Shown: piece after piece, positions 44,244 through 56,100 of the stretch
How the letters are laid out: every line of letters begins with the position of its first letter
Position numbering within the stretch: the first letter of the stretch is position 1
Source of the DNA: Edaphochlamys debaryana
Taxonomy: Eukaryota > Chlorophyta > Chlorophyceae > Chlamydomonadales
Direction: 5' to 3'
Assembly (NCBI GenBank): GCA_016858145.1
Contig: JAEHOE010000079.1
Location: 248,001 to 312,000 of the forward strand
DNA length: 64,000 bases
The notes under the pieces: model-generated
Seen by the model: only the letters and a program-made list of their open reading frames with translations
Told to the model about the DNA's origin: nothing
The model's database searches: none
Made by a program: the position numbers and the translations under genes

Positions 44244-46519
44244 CTGCGACGACGGGGTGGCACGAACGCCTTGAGACAAGGACTACTTATGCAGTCCTGG
44301 TGCAGGGAGCCCCAATGCGACTGCGCGGGGAAAGACGCACGGACATCCCGCCTCGCCAAGCGGCGGGATGGAGGGCGCCGCACATGTGTGCCCCGTTCTG
44401 TACCGGGCTGCTGCCCTCAAGGCCCGGCACTCCCGGCATTTACTCCGAAGCTACGCACCAGTATTTGCTGCGGGGGGCAGGGAACAGCGGACAGAGCGCG
44501 GCGGGCGTCGACGAGCGAAGCAGGGCGGACAGGGACGACAAGGCAGAAACGGTGTAAGGACAAGCGCGACACGATAAGCTACCGGCAACTGCAAGCCAAT
44601 GCTTACGCGTATCCATAGCAGCCGCAGGCGGCAGCTAACAGCTGTAGAACAATCAGTGCGGAACGCATCCCGTCGCCTGGTGTCGACTTCACTCCTAGGT
44701 TCGGCTCTGTCCTCCTATAACTGTAAGACTAGGTATACTGTATGGGTCCGGTGTCAGGCGGAGTGGGTGTGGACAACGGACGCAACGGGTCGATGGGGCG
44801 CGACTCGTTGTGCTACGCTGTATTGGGTAGGCGGACAAACAGTGATAGGGCTACGTGCTGGTCGTCATCAGGTCGACAGTAGCGGGCCACAATTCTTGCG
44901 TAATCATCGCAGTCCGCCATGGCGCGCTCGTATGCCGGGGGAAATGGTACCGGTACCGGCGCGCGCGTAACTCCCCGAGGTCAGGCGCGCGCGCTGGGTG
45001 CCGCTGAGAAGCTACCTATCCACGAAGCCAGGAGCAAACACACGGCGGCTCATATGCCAACTCCCGAAGGTAGTTGCGCAGCCCCAAGCAGGCCGTGTCG
45101 GCCACGGACCCGAACGACCGACTCCGAGAGCCTCCGCCAAGGAGCGGGTTTCCCGCAGCTCTCCACAGCCGTTACCAGAAAGCACAGATGCAGGCATAAG
45201 CAGGAGTGAGGAGTACATACGGAACCGTGCGCGATGCGGTCCGGCCGGGACCGAGACACCAGCGCCACGGCGTCGCCCATCCCGCATTTCCGTGGCAAGA
45301 CATCCCGCCGCCCGAGCAACTCGACTGCGTGAACGCGCACGACTCCTAGACATACGCCAGGCATATCCTTGCTTGTGGCACATACAACACAGTCCAAGCG
45401 CGGACCTTGGCCTTTGGCGGGAGGCTGGTGGGCATCGCTTGGCTGTGCCGGTGTTTTGGGAAGGGGCCGGCCCTGCGACCCCGGCTTGGAACGCGGGAGC
45501 GCAACGCCCCTCCAGTCCACTGCTTGCTGCTTAGTCATGCGTTTGGCCTCGTTAGGGCCCTTCCCTGCAAACGCCAGCCCACTGTTACTGCTGGTGCGCG
45601 ACCTACAGTACGATCCGTACCGGCTGCCGGCTGTGGGCAGGTACGGTACTGTCCCGCATGGCCCTGAGCGGACTGTGGTCCTCTGGGGAACGGGGTTCGG
45701 CGCGTGCCGCATTCGCTCCGTCGTTACAGCGCAGGGGTATGACTGGCCGGCCGAGGCCGCCGAGACCATTAGGGGAACCCGGCACGCAGCAACCCTGGAT
45801 TCGCCGGCCGGCCATGCATGCCTTCACAAATGTTGCAGGTACCAGCTGCCTCACATGCCAACGGCCTCGGGGCGTTCGCTCATGCCCACGAACGTTGCAG
45901 GCACAAGGTATGCCCGCGGCATGTAGTCTGGCCACGACGGGCAGCGGGCAACATTAAGAGGCCACCTTATCCTCACCGTACTCTCTACCACGCCGGCTGC
46001 CGTCCACCTGTCGACGGCCCTGCTGAGACCAACAACTATGAACAAAGTATAGTAAGAAACAGAAACAGGGTTACCGCTCAGATATCGTACGGTTCCGTCT
46101 CACAGGCGCCGGCCTTCCCAAGCAGTCGCAGTGGCCACTGGGGCCAGCCCCATCACTAGGTATGATACAAGCCCCCACTTACCGACCCACGGAAGCACGC
46201 TGACAAACCAACAAACGCCCATCCCCCATTGCATCCCGCATCTTTTGTCTCTCTCCAACCCGGGCCCGCAGCTGACTTTGGCCCTCTCTCTACCCCTGCT
46301 CCCTCCGACCCTCCGGCCAGGGCTCTTCCACAACCAGCAATGTGCCGTTTGCTTGGCCCGTTCTCGACCCGTCGCATTGCCGGCTAGTGGGCACCCGGTT
46401 GCACGTAGCCCCCTCCTAACCCCCCTCTTCACCAGCCGACAGCATCCTTATTTCCCCCAAGCCAACAGTGTTCAAACACCCTCCTGCCACTCAAGGTTGC
46501 TCACTCAGGGCTGCTCAAC
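44244..46519. other. 2.3-kb region without assignable genes
   Basis: It should hold the missing first exon of the gene ending at 41616 and the 3' UTR of the gene ending at 46520. G+C is lower than in the coding parts and stops are frequent. No motif-bearing frame was found. Confidence 0.45.
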
Positions 46520-47544
46520 CTAAGCCAGGGCCCTCTGTGGGGCCACGGCGGCGACCGTGCTGACGGCGGCGCCTCGGCCACTCCGCAGGCGCTTCGCCGC
46601 CGGCGCTCCGGCGTCGGCGGCCACCGCAGAGGCCACGTGCGCCGCTGCCGCCGCAGCCTTGAACGCGTGAAGGACGCTGGCGGCGCGTGCCGGGTTCAGC
46701 TGGAGCGTGCTGCGTCCGAGGGGGGGGGCGGGGTGGGGAACACGGCGTAAGTTGGAGGAGGGGCTCGAAAAGGCGGTGGGCGTGCGGGGTGAATCAGTAT
46801 GGAGCGTGGGTGGCAGACTTGAGGAGGCTTGACGGGGGCGCGCAACGCGACGGGGTCGCTCCGAGGCAGCCCTCCTCCGGCACGGCTTGGACCCGCCCTC
46901 TAGGGGGGGCTCCTGCCGCGGGCTGCCCCTTTCCGCGCCACACCTCGCGCGCGCCGCACCCCCTTGCGGCGCTTCCTGCTCCACTCGCATGCATACAGAC
47001 ACCCCCGCGAGTTCCAGTCCCGCCTCACCTGTACTGTGCGGGCGTCAGAATCGGGATGGGCTTGCCCAGGTACTTGCCGTCCGGGAACTGCGCGGGTCGG
47101 ACGACTTGGCTCGGGACCGACCGGTGGGGGCTTGCCGGGAGGGGCTCCGCGCTGTCGGGGTCTCGGGGGCGTTTGGGGTGGCCCTGCCTCATTAAAGGCG
47201 TCAGGGCGGCAGGCAGCGGCGTTCGAGGCTGGTTGAGGGGCAGCGGAGCCATGGAGGCCCGAAGGGGGTGAGCGCTTGGGAGAGCGTCGGGGGTGGCGGG
47301 CGCCAGGCTCGTGGCAAGGGACTTCGGCGTGAGATCATCTTCAGCCTGCGAGGGAGAGATGGGAGGAGAAGGCGTTGAGGACCGTTCGGCGCAGGCTGGC
47401 GCGAGAGCCCTAGTCAGTGTGGGGCAGGGCGGGGGCAGCCCACACCGGCCCTCACAAGCCGGCCGGCCGGCCCAGCCGAGCGCCCACCTGAGCCAGGCGG
47501 CTGTGCGCCTCCACCGAGATATAGCTGACGGTGCGGTCTGGAAT
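46520..47544 (-). CDS. unrecognised protein, member of a local paralogous pair (copy A), 5' end missing
   Basis: Exons joining in phase: 47544-47488, 47345-47029, 46709-46520. The visible 187 residues begin IPDRTVSYISVEAHSRLAQ, pass a Pro-rich basic linker (HPKRPRDPDSAEP) and reach FPDGKYLGKPIPILTPAQY, then NPARAASVLHAFKAAAAAA and a tail with a nuclear-type basic cluster AAKRLRSGRG. The gene at 50314-51210 has the same order of pieces, with exon breaks at equivalent places. I do not recognise the family; the basic, Ala-rich make-up suggests a nuclear protein, which is inference. Upstream exons may lie up to about 48091, where an open frame starting MEQEAVERLG occurs. Confidence 0.5.
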
Positions 47545-50313
47545 CTGCAATGCAGACGGGCAAGGAAGGCAGAGCTCCGTTCAGGACGCTGGAAGGATGC
47601 GCGATTGCGCCCCGACTCTCGACGCCCCAGCAAGTGGAGACATGGGCGATAGGCGCATGTAGGCACCCCTCTGCAGCTGGAAGACAGGTGCGCGAGGGGG
47701 CTTCCACACCGCGACGAAAGGGATGTGCGTAGCCTCAGTCCCGGTAGGGTCCAGCATAGGCCCAGGCTTACAGCCGGACACGCTTACCATTCTCGCTCGA
47801 TTGCTGCGACTTCCCGGGGGCGGGGCGTTGACTGCCTTGCTTGCAGTGCGCGGTGTCGCGCGAAGGCTGGAGTGGTGCTGGAGTGGCGTTTGGAGTTTGG
47901 AGTGGCGAGTTCGCTGAGTGGACCGGAATGCCTGACACTTCTGCGAATGCCTGCTTATGTATCCCTAGCGTCCTCCATGGCGCTGGCCCGGCCCGGCCCT
48001 CGCCGGTCCGCTGGCCGGCCAGCTCGCCGGCCCAGCGCGGCCAGCTCGCGTGGCCGCACGCTCCCAAACGCTCCACTGCTTCCTGCTCCATAAGCCGCGT
48101 AGCCCACCTCTCAAATCCAGCAGCGGTTGGCTCCAGCGCGCTGGCGCGGCCTCATCCTGGGCACACGGGGCTCAACCTCGGCTTCCGAAGTTGGCCAGAG
48201 TCACTACATACTATCACGAGCTCAACGAGCGTTCGGCTGGTGACCGGCCAGCCCGCTGGCGCGGCCATGGCCCGGTCTATTGGAGAACAAGAGCTAGGAG
48301 TCTGCGGATTGTGTTGCCATACGGGCTTGTATGTGAGCAGTAAAGGATTCTGGGCACTGTGCCCAACCCGGGCCTGGACACGCGGTCGTACCGAAGCACA
48401 CGCTGTGAACCCCTCACGCTCCCCCCGGCACTCCGCCCAGGCTTACAAGCCCTGGGTCTTCTTCTTCCATGATGATCACCTGATGCCTCTGACGCTGCTT
48501 GTCCGAACCCGCCTCGCTTCCTGTCCCGTTGGCCCATTCCGTTTGGCGCGGCCCCCGCCCCCCCTCCCCCTGTGGCCCCCCTCGTTCCCGTTTCCCATTC
48601 CCCCTGTGGCGCAACGCCATTTTGTTCTTTCCTCAAACCCGCCCCCTGATGCACCCCTCACGCCCTCAGTAAGTGTTCTCATAGGTTATCCAGTGGTAGA
48701 TTGCATACCCCAAGCACGCAAAGCGGGCCAGAACCCGAAGAGACCCTTAGACATGTGGTGGGCCTCAAGCACCCCCACGAAGTGCCTTAGTCTCCAATCA
48801 ACCCAGGATCATCCCTCCACCACCGGGCCCTGCCTCAGCACTGCTGGGGACGTGGGGAGCCTGCACCCTGTAGGCGTGGGGCGCAATTTGGCACGTGGTG
48901 GGCAGTGGGGCGGCGGCATGGCTGTGCAGCTCCACATCCCCGCTGCACCTGGTTGGCGCAAGCAATTCAGGGCGTGAACGAATGACCTACCTGGGACTCT
49001 GGGAACCGTTCCCCTAGATTTGATAGTGAGTTGCTATGATGTGACCCCGGTCTCTTTGTCCTGGGGGGCTGCAAGGATCGATACTGAGCATTGCGTTACA
49101 CGTTCTCTTTGCAGAGCGCGTGCACCAACGGCAAGGTGGCTCCGGGCCCCCCTTGACCCTCACCCCCCTCCCGCACCCCCCCCCAATAACCAATCCTTTG
49201 CAGCGGAACTGTGATCCGCACATTGAGTCAAAGTCCAAGTCCTGGAGTTAACCGAAGTGACACAACTAATTCCCTGCTTACCCCTACCTTGCAGGCTAAC
49301 CGGGCACCACCCTAAGGACCGCAGCGCGCAACCCTGCATGCGGCCTTTGCAAATGCTCCGAAATCTGGACCGCAAATCCGCAATACCAAGTACAAGTTGA
49401 GATCATAGAAGAGCAACTTGCCTCTGCCTGCAAGTACTGTACCAAAGGAAGACATGCACCTGCCTTGCGTACTTGGTAGTTGCAACACTGTGCACTTGCC
49501 GGACTCGATGGTCCATTGGCCAACGGGCCAAGGCTAAGGTCTGTCCGCCTAGTAGCTAGACCAACACCGCAGACCTGCTTCCCCCCCCCCGACCCCATGT
49601 TCATTTCCTCGAATCCCTCAACAAGTAAACGGCCCCTACCAAAGTGTAAGACGTGTGCAAACTGTCCACACTTCCAAGACAAAAGAGACGCCGTTCAAGG
49701 CTTAGCCCCAACTATGAGGCAGCAGATGCATCCTGCCTAGCTCCTGTACAGCTGTACAAAGGGACGACACCTAAGGTCCTACCTACCTACCGCAAGCGAG
49801 CTCCAAGTTGTGCCTGCGCTTGTTGTCCAAGACTGCTTGTTGTCCAAGACTGCTTGTTGTCCAAGACCTACTGAGCTGACCTAACTAGCTGCAAGCGCTC
49901 TGGCTGGCCTGAACGTGTCACGTTGTCCTGCGATGCCCTGCCTGGCGTTCTGGCTCCCCCAACCCCTTCTCTCTCATTCTGTACACAAGAACTCTCCTCT
50001 CGGCTGCTTTCCCCCCAAAGCAGCGCCAACGCTTTTCATGTTTCTCCGCAGCGGTGAGGTGAGGTCAGGCCCTCCCGACTGCTGTGCTCCTCAGCGACGG
50101 GCAGGGGTGACGGTCACCCCTGGCGACGGGCACGCACGGTCCCTCCGTCCACAGCGGTCGGGTCGGGACGACACCGTGCCGCCGTCCGCCTGTAGCAGCG
50201 TCCACGGGCGCCCCCCGCCGCCTCGCACGCACGCGAGTGCGCAGTGCCACGGCAGGAGCATGTCCATCATTGGTCCACCGGTTGTACTCCATCCCACGCT
50301 CCTCGGCTTCCCT
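47545..50313. other. 2.8-kb stretch between the two paralogous genes
   Basis: Part probably holds upstream exons of copy A. From 48.1 to 50.3 kb I find no convincing exon; lower G+C and many stops on both strands suggest spacer and the 3' UTR of copy B. Confidence 0.4.
49818..49868. repeat. 17-bp tandem repeat, three copies
   Basis: The unit GCTTGTTGTCCAAGACT is repeated three times, with one change in the last base of the third copy. No function is visible. Confidence 0.95.
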
Positions 50314-51210
50314 TCAAGCCGCGCTGGCGGCGGCAGGGGCAGTCGTGACGGCGGAGGTGGCGGAGGAGGCGGAGACCCGTGCGAGGCTGACGATTGCCAG
50401 GCGGGACTGAAACGCGCGCAGCCGGGAACGCTCCAGCAGGGCAGGGCTGGAGGGCAGGGCAGGGTTGGACAGGGCCGGTTGAGTGCAAGGTCAGGTCAGT
50501 TAGAAGTTTGGGTGGATGGCGGGTCGCTTGCCGATCCCGCCACCACCCCGCTAGCTGCCATGGTGCAGCTCTGTCTAAGCCCCCCCTGCCTTTGGATTAG
50601 GCCAGGAGCGTTCCCCGGAGCCCTCCACAATCGAGCAGCCCCAAACTACCCAAACTCACTTGAAATCGCTCGCTTGGACCACCCGGATCGGACGGCCCTT
50701 GTACTCTCCGCTCGGGAAGTTCGCGGGCCGGAGGGCGGCACCGACGCTGGCCCCAGACGCAGGCATGGGCGGCTGGACGGCCTGGAAGGCACAGAGGGCG
50801 CATTCGTAAGCAAGGTTGACAAACTGCAAAGTGGTATCAGCTTCAGCATGCGCTTGCAGTGCACCGAACTAGGTCTCGCCGAGTAAGGGTCAGGATAGTC
50901 AGGAGCCAGCCACGCTGGCGGGTTGTGGGACGAGGGTTCGGCAGGGTTTGGGCCGTGCCGGGCCCGGCCTGGGCTCCCGAGCTTGGCCACACAGAGGAAC
51001 CTTTGCCAACCATAGAACTACCACTCTGGTACTGTGCATCGTCTGAGTGCTTGACTGGTCGCTCGGCAACCGCTCCAGACAACCATCCTGAGAATCGGCG
51101 CTATACTCGCCAGCTGGCGAACCTGCCCAACAGCTTGTGAGAGCAGCATATGCTCACCTGCATTGCTTTGGATCTCCTCCTCGTGTCGGCGACGGTCCGC
51201 GGAAAGCCGC
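50314..51210 (-). CDS. unrecognised protein, member of a local paralogous pair (copy B), 5' end missing
   Basis: Exons joining in phase: 51210-51158, 50823-50660, 50446-50314. Residues seen: GFPRTVADTRRRSKAMQ, FVNLAYECALCAFQAVQPPM, then FPSGEYKGRPIRVVQASDF and NPALLERSRLRAFQSRLAIV, ending in a Ser/Ala/Thr-rich tail. The motif P-x-R-T-V at the start of the first exon, the FP-G-Y-G-PI block and the NPA...L.AF helix correspond to copy A, and the last intron sits at the same place and phase (phase 2, just after the block). Copy A has a long Pro-rich linker where copy B has the Cys-containing FVNLAYECALCAF segment. Function unknown. Confidence 0.5.
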
Positions 51211-51895
51211 CTATAGGAAAAGACGCGAACGAGACTCGCAGATGGCGTTGGTTGCGAAGGTTGCGCAGACAGCTAGACGGGAGATAGTGCTAACGGCTAC
51301 TCGTGTAAGCTTAAGGCGATAGTGTACAGTGCTCTGTGTTTGCCAGGCTCTGTGCTTGCCAGCTGATGTCAGGCCCCCTTCGCGCAATGGGCGCATGGGT
51401 GGCGGAGTTGGGCCCGGCCCGCAGGCAGGCCCATCGGGGGGTTACGGGGGGTGGGCTCGGGGAGAGGAACACACGGGCAGATGTACAGATCCACCCAAGC
51501 CACGTCGCACATAGCAGCAAAGGCCTGGTCAGGCCTGGTGTACCGTACGCAGGTCCTCCCTGCCTGGAGCGGCCCGGAGCGGCCGGGGGAGCCGCTGGAG
51601 CACGGCCCGCTCAGGCCTTGTCCAGGCCCCTCCCCCGAGGCCCCCCCGAGGCCCCCTCCCCCTCCCAGGCCCTCCCCCCACCGTTCGCGATAAACCCTGA
51701 TTTCCTGAAGGACCTGCATCACGCGACGACGCCTCTTCCCCCTCGTATGAGCACTCGGTCCATGTGGGCGGCCTAGGTACCCACCATGGCTCTTGGCGCG
51801 TCTGCCGTCAGGCACCGAAATCTGGGGGACAGACCGGTGCCCGATGCGGTGGGAACTTCAAGGGTAGACACAAACTTCATGCAAGTTGCCCTTGC

Positions 51896-51932
51896 ATATG
51901 GGCACGGCAACCGCCGGTTGCCGTGCCCATAT
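51896..51932. repeat. perfect 17-bp inverted repeat with 3-base loop
   Basis: Arms 51896-51912 and 51916-51932 are exact reverse complements (ATATGGGCACGGCAACC and its complement). Outside the arms a short ATAT slip is followed by a further GC-ATGC match. It could fold as a hairpin in RNA or extrude as a cruciform. Confidence 0.95.
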
Positions 51933-52029
51933 ATATGCGAGGGCCGGCGGCAGTCTCGACCTGTCTCCATCGACGGAAGCCCCGGGCGTATGGGGAGCAC
52001 GACGCCGGCGGGAGCACAGCCACGCGGCC

Positions 52030-52057
52030 AGGCCCTGGCTGGGCCCAGCCAGGGCCT
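52030..52057. repeat. perfect 28-bp palindrome
   Basis: The sequence equals its own reverse complement, centred on GGGCCC, with half-site AGGCCCTGGCT. It lies about 100 bases from the hairpin at 51896. Confidence 0.95.
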
Positions 52058-53134
52058 TCTGGGCCCAGCATGGACAGATCTGCCAAGATCGCGCCTTCGC
52101 CCCTCGCCCCGGGGCGCCCGCAGCACTACGCCTCGTTGTCCATGATATCCACGAGCCCCAGTCCCAACACCCCGCCGCGTGGCAAGATCGGCTTCCCTGG
52201 CCACTCGGTGCGCGCATGACGTCATTGACGTGGCAGGGTAATGCCCCCCTCTGCCCTCTCCTCGAATTGCGGCAGCGGCTACGTCGACACGCTCAGCTGC
52301 ATGCCCCGGCGCCGTCCTGACCAAGCTGCACGGCCCCTGCGAGCACAGAACCCTCTGCCCTCTACCTGCAGAGCCCCTGCGAGCACAGACCATTGTCGCC
52401 CGCCGGCCAGTATTGCCATCTTCCCTCGGCTACCGGTAGTCTATATCTGCAGGGTATGGGTCCGGCCGGCTATGTCCAGGCCGACGCGGTTGGACGCTTG
52501 ACCAGCGCATCACCTCGTGTAATGCAGGGTTAAAACGGATTACTGGCTGGGTGCGAGCACGGAGCCACGCTCGAACATTGGACCCCCTGGGGGGAACCAC
52601 GGGGCTCAGCCCTTTTTCCTGCCTTCGGGCAGCCACCCTTCCGTCCGTCCATGCATGATCAATCCCTTGCTTCCTCGCCTGCCATGCGTGTTGAAGCTTG
52701 CGAGCCCGAGCCTCCCCGTCCAGCCTACTGCTATGCCACCCTCCTTACTCGGCGAAATGCTTCCCTTTGCCTGCTTCAGTTGCTGTCATGCCCTAGGCCC
52801 TCATTAAGCCCTCGCGCACTCGCTTGCCCTGCACCACTGTTTTATGAACCCTCGTCTCGAGATCCAATTAGCCAGATCCCTTAACCAGGCAGTCCGCGCC
52901 CGTGCATCCTCAAGATTACTACCCGCCAGGAGAGCGGGATGCGCCGGTTCCGCGACACCCCCCATATGCACAACCGTCGATCACGACCATACAGCCTCCA
53001 AGCAAGGCCCCCAATTCCCACGCCCCGAAACACACCCTCCCTCCCCATACAAGCCATCCTCCACCATGCAACGAGCGCCAAGCCTCACCACACCCCGCAC
53101 AACAACGGCTCAACGGCCGGTCCTTCCTCAGTCC

Positions 53135-56100
53135 TCAGTCGCTCAGCCGCCGCGCGTCCGACCGCGCGACGCCCTTCCATCCCTTGGGCCCGCCTCCCAG
53201 CAACCCGACCCCCACCTCCTCCTCCGCCTCCCTGCCGCCCTTGCCGCCGCCCGCGCTCAGCAGCTGCCGCTCCCCCAGCCGCACGCTCACGCTCGGGCCC
53301 TCGCTGTCCCCCTCGCCGCCCCCGTGCCTGCTGGCGCCCTCGTCGCCGCCCACGGCCGTGCCTCGGTACACCCGCGGCGGCCGCTTGTAGCGCCGCAGCA
53401 GCAGCGATGAGAGCACCACGGACACAGAGGAGAAGGCCATGCACAGGCCGGCGAGCCAGGGAGGCAGCTGCGAAGCGGTGGGAAGGGAGGGTGGAGGGGG
53501 AGGGGGGCAGGGGTGGGTGGGCGGGTGCGAGCTGTTGGAGGAGGGCTGCGTGCTCGACTCTCTTTTTCGCACTCGAGTCTCGACGGTTCCCGCGCACGCT
53601 CTTTCTCGCCTCGCCCCTCTTCCACCCATCACTTCCTCCTGCCACACACACCCGGCCCCCCTTTCCCCCGCACCCTCCCCTCCCGCCCCCACCTGCAGGT
53701 GCACCAGCGGGTAGAACACCCCCGCCGCCACGGGGATCATGAGCGTGTTGTATCCCATGGCCCACAGGTAGTTGAGGCGGATGCGGTTGAAGGTGCGGCG
53801 GGACACATCCAGGGCCACGAGCACGTCCTGGGGTGGGGTGGGTGTGGGTGTGGGTGTGGGTGTGGGTGTGGGTGTGGGTGTGGGTGTGGGTGTGGGATGG
53901 GTGTGGGGCAGGGGGTTGAGAGGGAGAGGTGATCGGGCGTGGTAGCAGGGTGTGCAGGTGCCCTGCAGAGCAGGGCGCGCACGATGGGCCCGAAAGGGCC
54001 CAAACACGTTCAAAAGACCCTCTGTTTCCTACTCTCTCCCCCACCTCCAGGTCGTCCCGCATCAGCCCCTACTGCCTACCGCACGCACGAAACACACACG
54101 CTCTCCCCCCTCGCTCCCCCTCCGTTGCCCCCCACCTCCAGGTCGTCCCGCATCAGCACGTAGTCCGCCGCCTCGATGGCGATGTCCGTACCGCTGCCGA
54201 TGGCAACGCCCACGTCAGCAGCCGCAAGGGCGGGCGAGTCGTTGACGCCGTCGCCCACCATCGCAACCACGTGGCCTTGGGACTGCAGCTCGCGGATCTG
54301 TGGCGGTTGGGAGTTGGCCGTTGGGAGTTGGTCGATTGGGAGTGGTTGGTGGGCTGCGGTGGAGGTTGAGGAGCGGGTGCGAGGAGTGGAACGGCGGGAG
54401 CAACAGCCCGGGCCTCCCGACCCGCCACCCCCTGCCCCCCCTCCTCCCGCTCCCCTAGCCCTCCTCCGCCCTACACCCAGCTTCCCGCACCTTCTGCGCC
54501 TTGGTCTTGGGCAGCGTCTCGGCGTTGACCTGGTCAATGCCCAGCGTGCCCGCCAGCGCACGTGCCGTACGCCAGTTGTCCCCCGTCAGCATGACGCAAT
54601 CCACGCCACGTGCCCGCAGCGCCCCCACCACCCCCGCCGCCTCGGGCTTGAGGGGGTCGGCGATGGCCAAGAGGCCCGCCAGGTAGCCGTTGAGGGCCAC
54701 GTGCACGACCTGACAGGGGGGGGGAGAGGGATGGGGGGGGAGGGAAAGGGGGGGAGGTAAGGGGGGGAGGGCAAGCAGGCCCGCCAGGTAGCCGTTGAGG
54801 GCCACGTGCACGACCTGACAGGGGGGGGGACATGAGGGATGGCCGTTGGGTGGGGTTCGGAGGAGCAAAGGGCTCGCTTGCCCTCTCTCCCCCGTGGAGG
54901 CCGCCGCCCCCTCTGCCACGCAAGCCCGCGCCCCGCATTCCATCCTTCACCAACTCCCCCAAGCCGCCACCCTCACCCCCACCCCCACCCCCACCCCCAC
55001 CCCCACCCCCAACACCACCACCCCAACCCCCAACCGCCCACCGTGTGCCCGCTGCTCTCCAATGGCTCCACGTAGTCCTCCGCGCCCTCGGGCAGCGCCA
55101 CCCCCTCCTGCTGCATCAGCAGCCGGTTGCCCACCGCCACGCGCACCACACCATTCTGGGTGCCGGGGGGCAGGCGCGCGGCGGGGTTGGAGGCGGCGGA
55201 GGCAGAGGCGGCGGCCTTGTCGCCGGCTGTGCTGGCGCCCTTCACGCCTGGGGGGTGGAGGACGGGGGTAGGGGTGGGAGTAGGGGGCGAGGGACAGTGG
55301 CGGGAGGGGAGAAATGCAAGATGGTGCAGCGGTCGTCGGCTTGGCCTGCCACCGGCATGCTCTGAGAACCGGTGCTCGAGCGAGCGAACGAGCGAGCGAC
55401 CCTAGGGGCCTCGCAGCGCGCGTGCACGGCTCTGCCCCTCACCTCCCTCCCTACGGCCCCCATGTACCTTTTCCACCACCCCTTGCGGGGCCCCCATTCT
55501 CCTTGCCTCTGCACATTCACCCGCCGGCGCCAGCGCTTGGTCCGCGGCCACGGTGCACGTGATGCCCTCCCCCCTCCTCACTCCCTTCCCCCTTGCAACA
55601 CCCCCCCTCCCCTAAACTCCCTACACACACACCCCTCCTTGCACCCACCCGCCAGAGAGAGCAGTTGGTCCGCGGCAACGGTGCACGTGATGCCCGTACC
55701 GGGGGCAACCACCACATTGGCGCTCTTCGGCAGCAGCGACTCCAGGTCAGACGGGGAAGACGAAGAGCCGCGACGGCCGCTGCGGCTGCCGCCGCCGAGG
55801 GAGGCGGCGCTGCGGCCGCCGGGGAGGAGCGCGGCGGCCGAGGTGGAGGTGGGGAGCGCGGGGCCGGGGTTGGCGAGGGAGGCGGTGGAGGCGGTGGTGG
55901 CGCCGTGACGTGCCATTACAAGCTGCACCCTGCAGGGGTCGGGAGGGGGGGGGATGGATGGGCGGAGGGTAAGCTGTGTGCGCGTTGAGGAGACGGAGCT
56001 TGGCAGCGGGGGCCAGCTGGGCGCACTTCCATCGCACAGCAGCACGCAGCGCACGCACAGCAAGGGCACGGCACGCTCGGCACAGCAAGGGCACAGCACG

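Larger units (their letters stand above)
51211..53134. other. 1.9-kb region with inverted repeats, no assignable gene
   Basis: Upstream exons of copy B may lie here, but none is convincing. The stretch carries a hairpin at 51896-51932, a perfect palindrome at 52030-52057, and a duplicated GCCCCTGCGAGCACAGA at about 52336 and 52374. It also serves as the 3' flank of the copper ATPase gene. Confidence 0.4.

Noticed and set aside
51690..51770. Peptide RVMQVLQEIRVYRER resembling the histone H3 alpha-N helix
   Set aside because: No other H3 or CenH3 block follows in any frame or nearby exon, so the match is probably chance.
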